From the NCBI RefSeq assembly GCF_901873365.1, contig NZ_CABFLM010000096.1, positions 1 through 6,599 of the forward strand: DNA of 6,599 nucleotides. The letters are read 5' to 3'. The stretch is from an uncultured Aggregatibacter sp. GTDB taxonomy: Bacteria; Pseudomonadota; Gammaproteobacteria; Enterobacterales; Pasteurellaceae. The notes below the pieces were generated by a model, which was not told the origin of the DNA, searched no databases, and was given only the letters and a program-made list of their open reading frames with translations. A program made the position numbers and the translations under genes. Every line of letters starts with the position of its first letter. Within the stretch, counting starts at the first letter, position 1. Below are positions 6,165 through 6,599 of the stretch, piece after piece.

Positions 6165-6428
6165 TTATTTTAAAACAAGAATGATCGCAATATAAATTGA
6201 CACAAGAACAAAAAGAGGAATCGGTAAAATCAATTTCATCACCCCGGCAATCACCGCTACCGCAAGTCCCCACCATAATAAAAACATCCCGGGCACGGCG
6301 ATTTCTGCGACAAGTAAAACACTGCCTAACATAAACCAATGCCACTCATTCCAATGAATCAGGTAGCGTAAAATATCCCAGTGAATAAGCCAGGAAAAAA
6401 ACTTGAAACTAATTAACCATTCAATCAT
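6165..6428 (-). CDS. Short NfeD-family (YbbJ-like) membrane protein lacking the C-terminal domain
   Basis: NfeD proteins are membrane partners of SPFH/flotillin-like proteins (in E. coli, YbbJ beside QmcA). This 87-residue protein shows the family membrane core: HWFMLGSVLLVAEIAVPGMF (30-49), then LLWWGLAVAVIAG (50-62), then a final hydrophobic segment LFVLVSIYIAIILVL (72-86), three membrane spans in all. It is preceded by an aromatic-rich N-terminal stretch of about 30 residues. It then ends at once. Family members of this type are normally about 140-150 residues, with a soluble OB-fold domain after the third span; that domain is missing, and none of the other frames in the 49 bp downstream encodes it. 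No SPFH gene is adjacent. The start at 6428 has AGGGAA nearby and lies 14 bp after the upstream gene's stop, so cotranscription is likely. It may be a truncated remnant or a real short form. Confidence 0.75.
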   Translation of the reverse strand: MIEWLISFKFFSWLIHWDILRYLIHWNEWHWFMLGSVLLVAEIAVPGMFLLWWGLAVAVIAGVMKLILPIPLFVLVSIYIAIILVLK

Positions 6429-6442
6429 AAATATTCCCTAAA

Positions 6443-6598
6443 TTAATCTGTGATATTAAACCAATACTCATAATCTTTTGCTGTTCCATTGATCATCACA
6501 TTCTTAATTTTAACAGAATATTTTTTATTTTTTTGAAGACCATCAACACGCCATTGAATATGATTCCCTAACCCCATATAGTCTTTATCTTTATTAGG
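6443..6598 (-). CDS. 3' end of unidentified gene upstream of the NfeD-like gene (partial)
   Basis: On the minus strand an open frame runs in from beyond the window and ends in TAA at 6445-6443, giving the last 51 residues. The visible part alternates hydrophobic and polar residues (HIQWRVDGL, KKYSVKIKNVMINGT, YEYWFNIT), which suggests a beta-rich, perhaps exported domain, but I do not recognise the family. No membrane segment is present in this piece. The reading frame contains A7 and A6 runs, typical of AT-rich DNA. Only 14 bases separate its stop from the NfeD-like start, so it is probably the upstream gene of the same operon. It does not look like the end of an SPFH/QmcA protein. Confidence 0.6.
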   Translation of the reverse strand, partial: PNKDKDYMGLGNHIQWRVDGLQKNKKYSVKIKNVMINGTAKDYEYWFNITD

Positions 6599-6599
6599 A

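Noticed and set aside
6124..6345. 73-codon cysteine-rich frame overlapping the NfeD-like gene on the same strand
   Set aside because: The CxxC-like appearance is tempting, but the overlapping frame has three coherent membrane spans and NfeD motifs; this one is an out-of-frame reading, and its end does not supply the missing NfeD domain.

Overview
The window looks like a Pasteurellaceae chromosome of the Haemophilus/Aggregatibacter/Pasteurella (Hin) branch. Two intact 9-bp Hin-type DNA uptake signal sequences (AAGTGCGGT) lie in the right half, one followed by the A/T tracts typical of genomic copies. The DNA is AT-rich, and the gene set (ycgL, minC, a YcdY/TorD-type chaperone) is gammaproteobacterial. 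The species cannot be named from this sequence.

Left (1-3866): the right-hand end of a type VI secretion cluster. The last codons of an unidentified upstream gene overlap the start of tssM (icmF/vasK), a complete 1234-residue inner-membrane protein with two N-terminal membrane segments, a G-protein-like cytoplasmic domain, a third membrane segment and a large periplasmic region. It ends in an acidic Glu-Asn repeat, followed by a good intrinsic terminator. No other T6SS gene follows, so the cluster (as seen here) ends at this point.

Middle (3940-4940): a housekeeping locus, ycgL (minus) and minC (plus), divergently arranged as in E. coli, sharing an 86-bp intergenic region with a convincing sigma-70 promoter for minC. 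minD and minE do not follow minC, and the MinD-binding RSGQ motif of MinC reads IDKQ. This is the most interesting observation in the window.

Right (4941-6598, all minus strand): an apparent operon read right to left. It holds the end of an unidentified gene, a short NfeD-type membrane protein lacking the usual soluble domain, a flavodoxin-fold NAD(P)H:quinone reductase, and a YcdY/TorD-type chaperone whose start overlaps the reductase stop by 1 nt. The chaperone and minC are convergent and their stop codons abut with no spacer.

No RNA gene, insertion sequence, CRISPR array or att site was recognised. I found no clear evidence of an entirely new system. The leads are the apparently MinD-independent MinC, the membrane-only NfeD protein, and the redox-protein/chaperone pairing.
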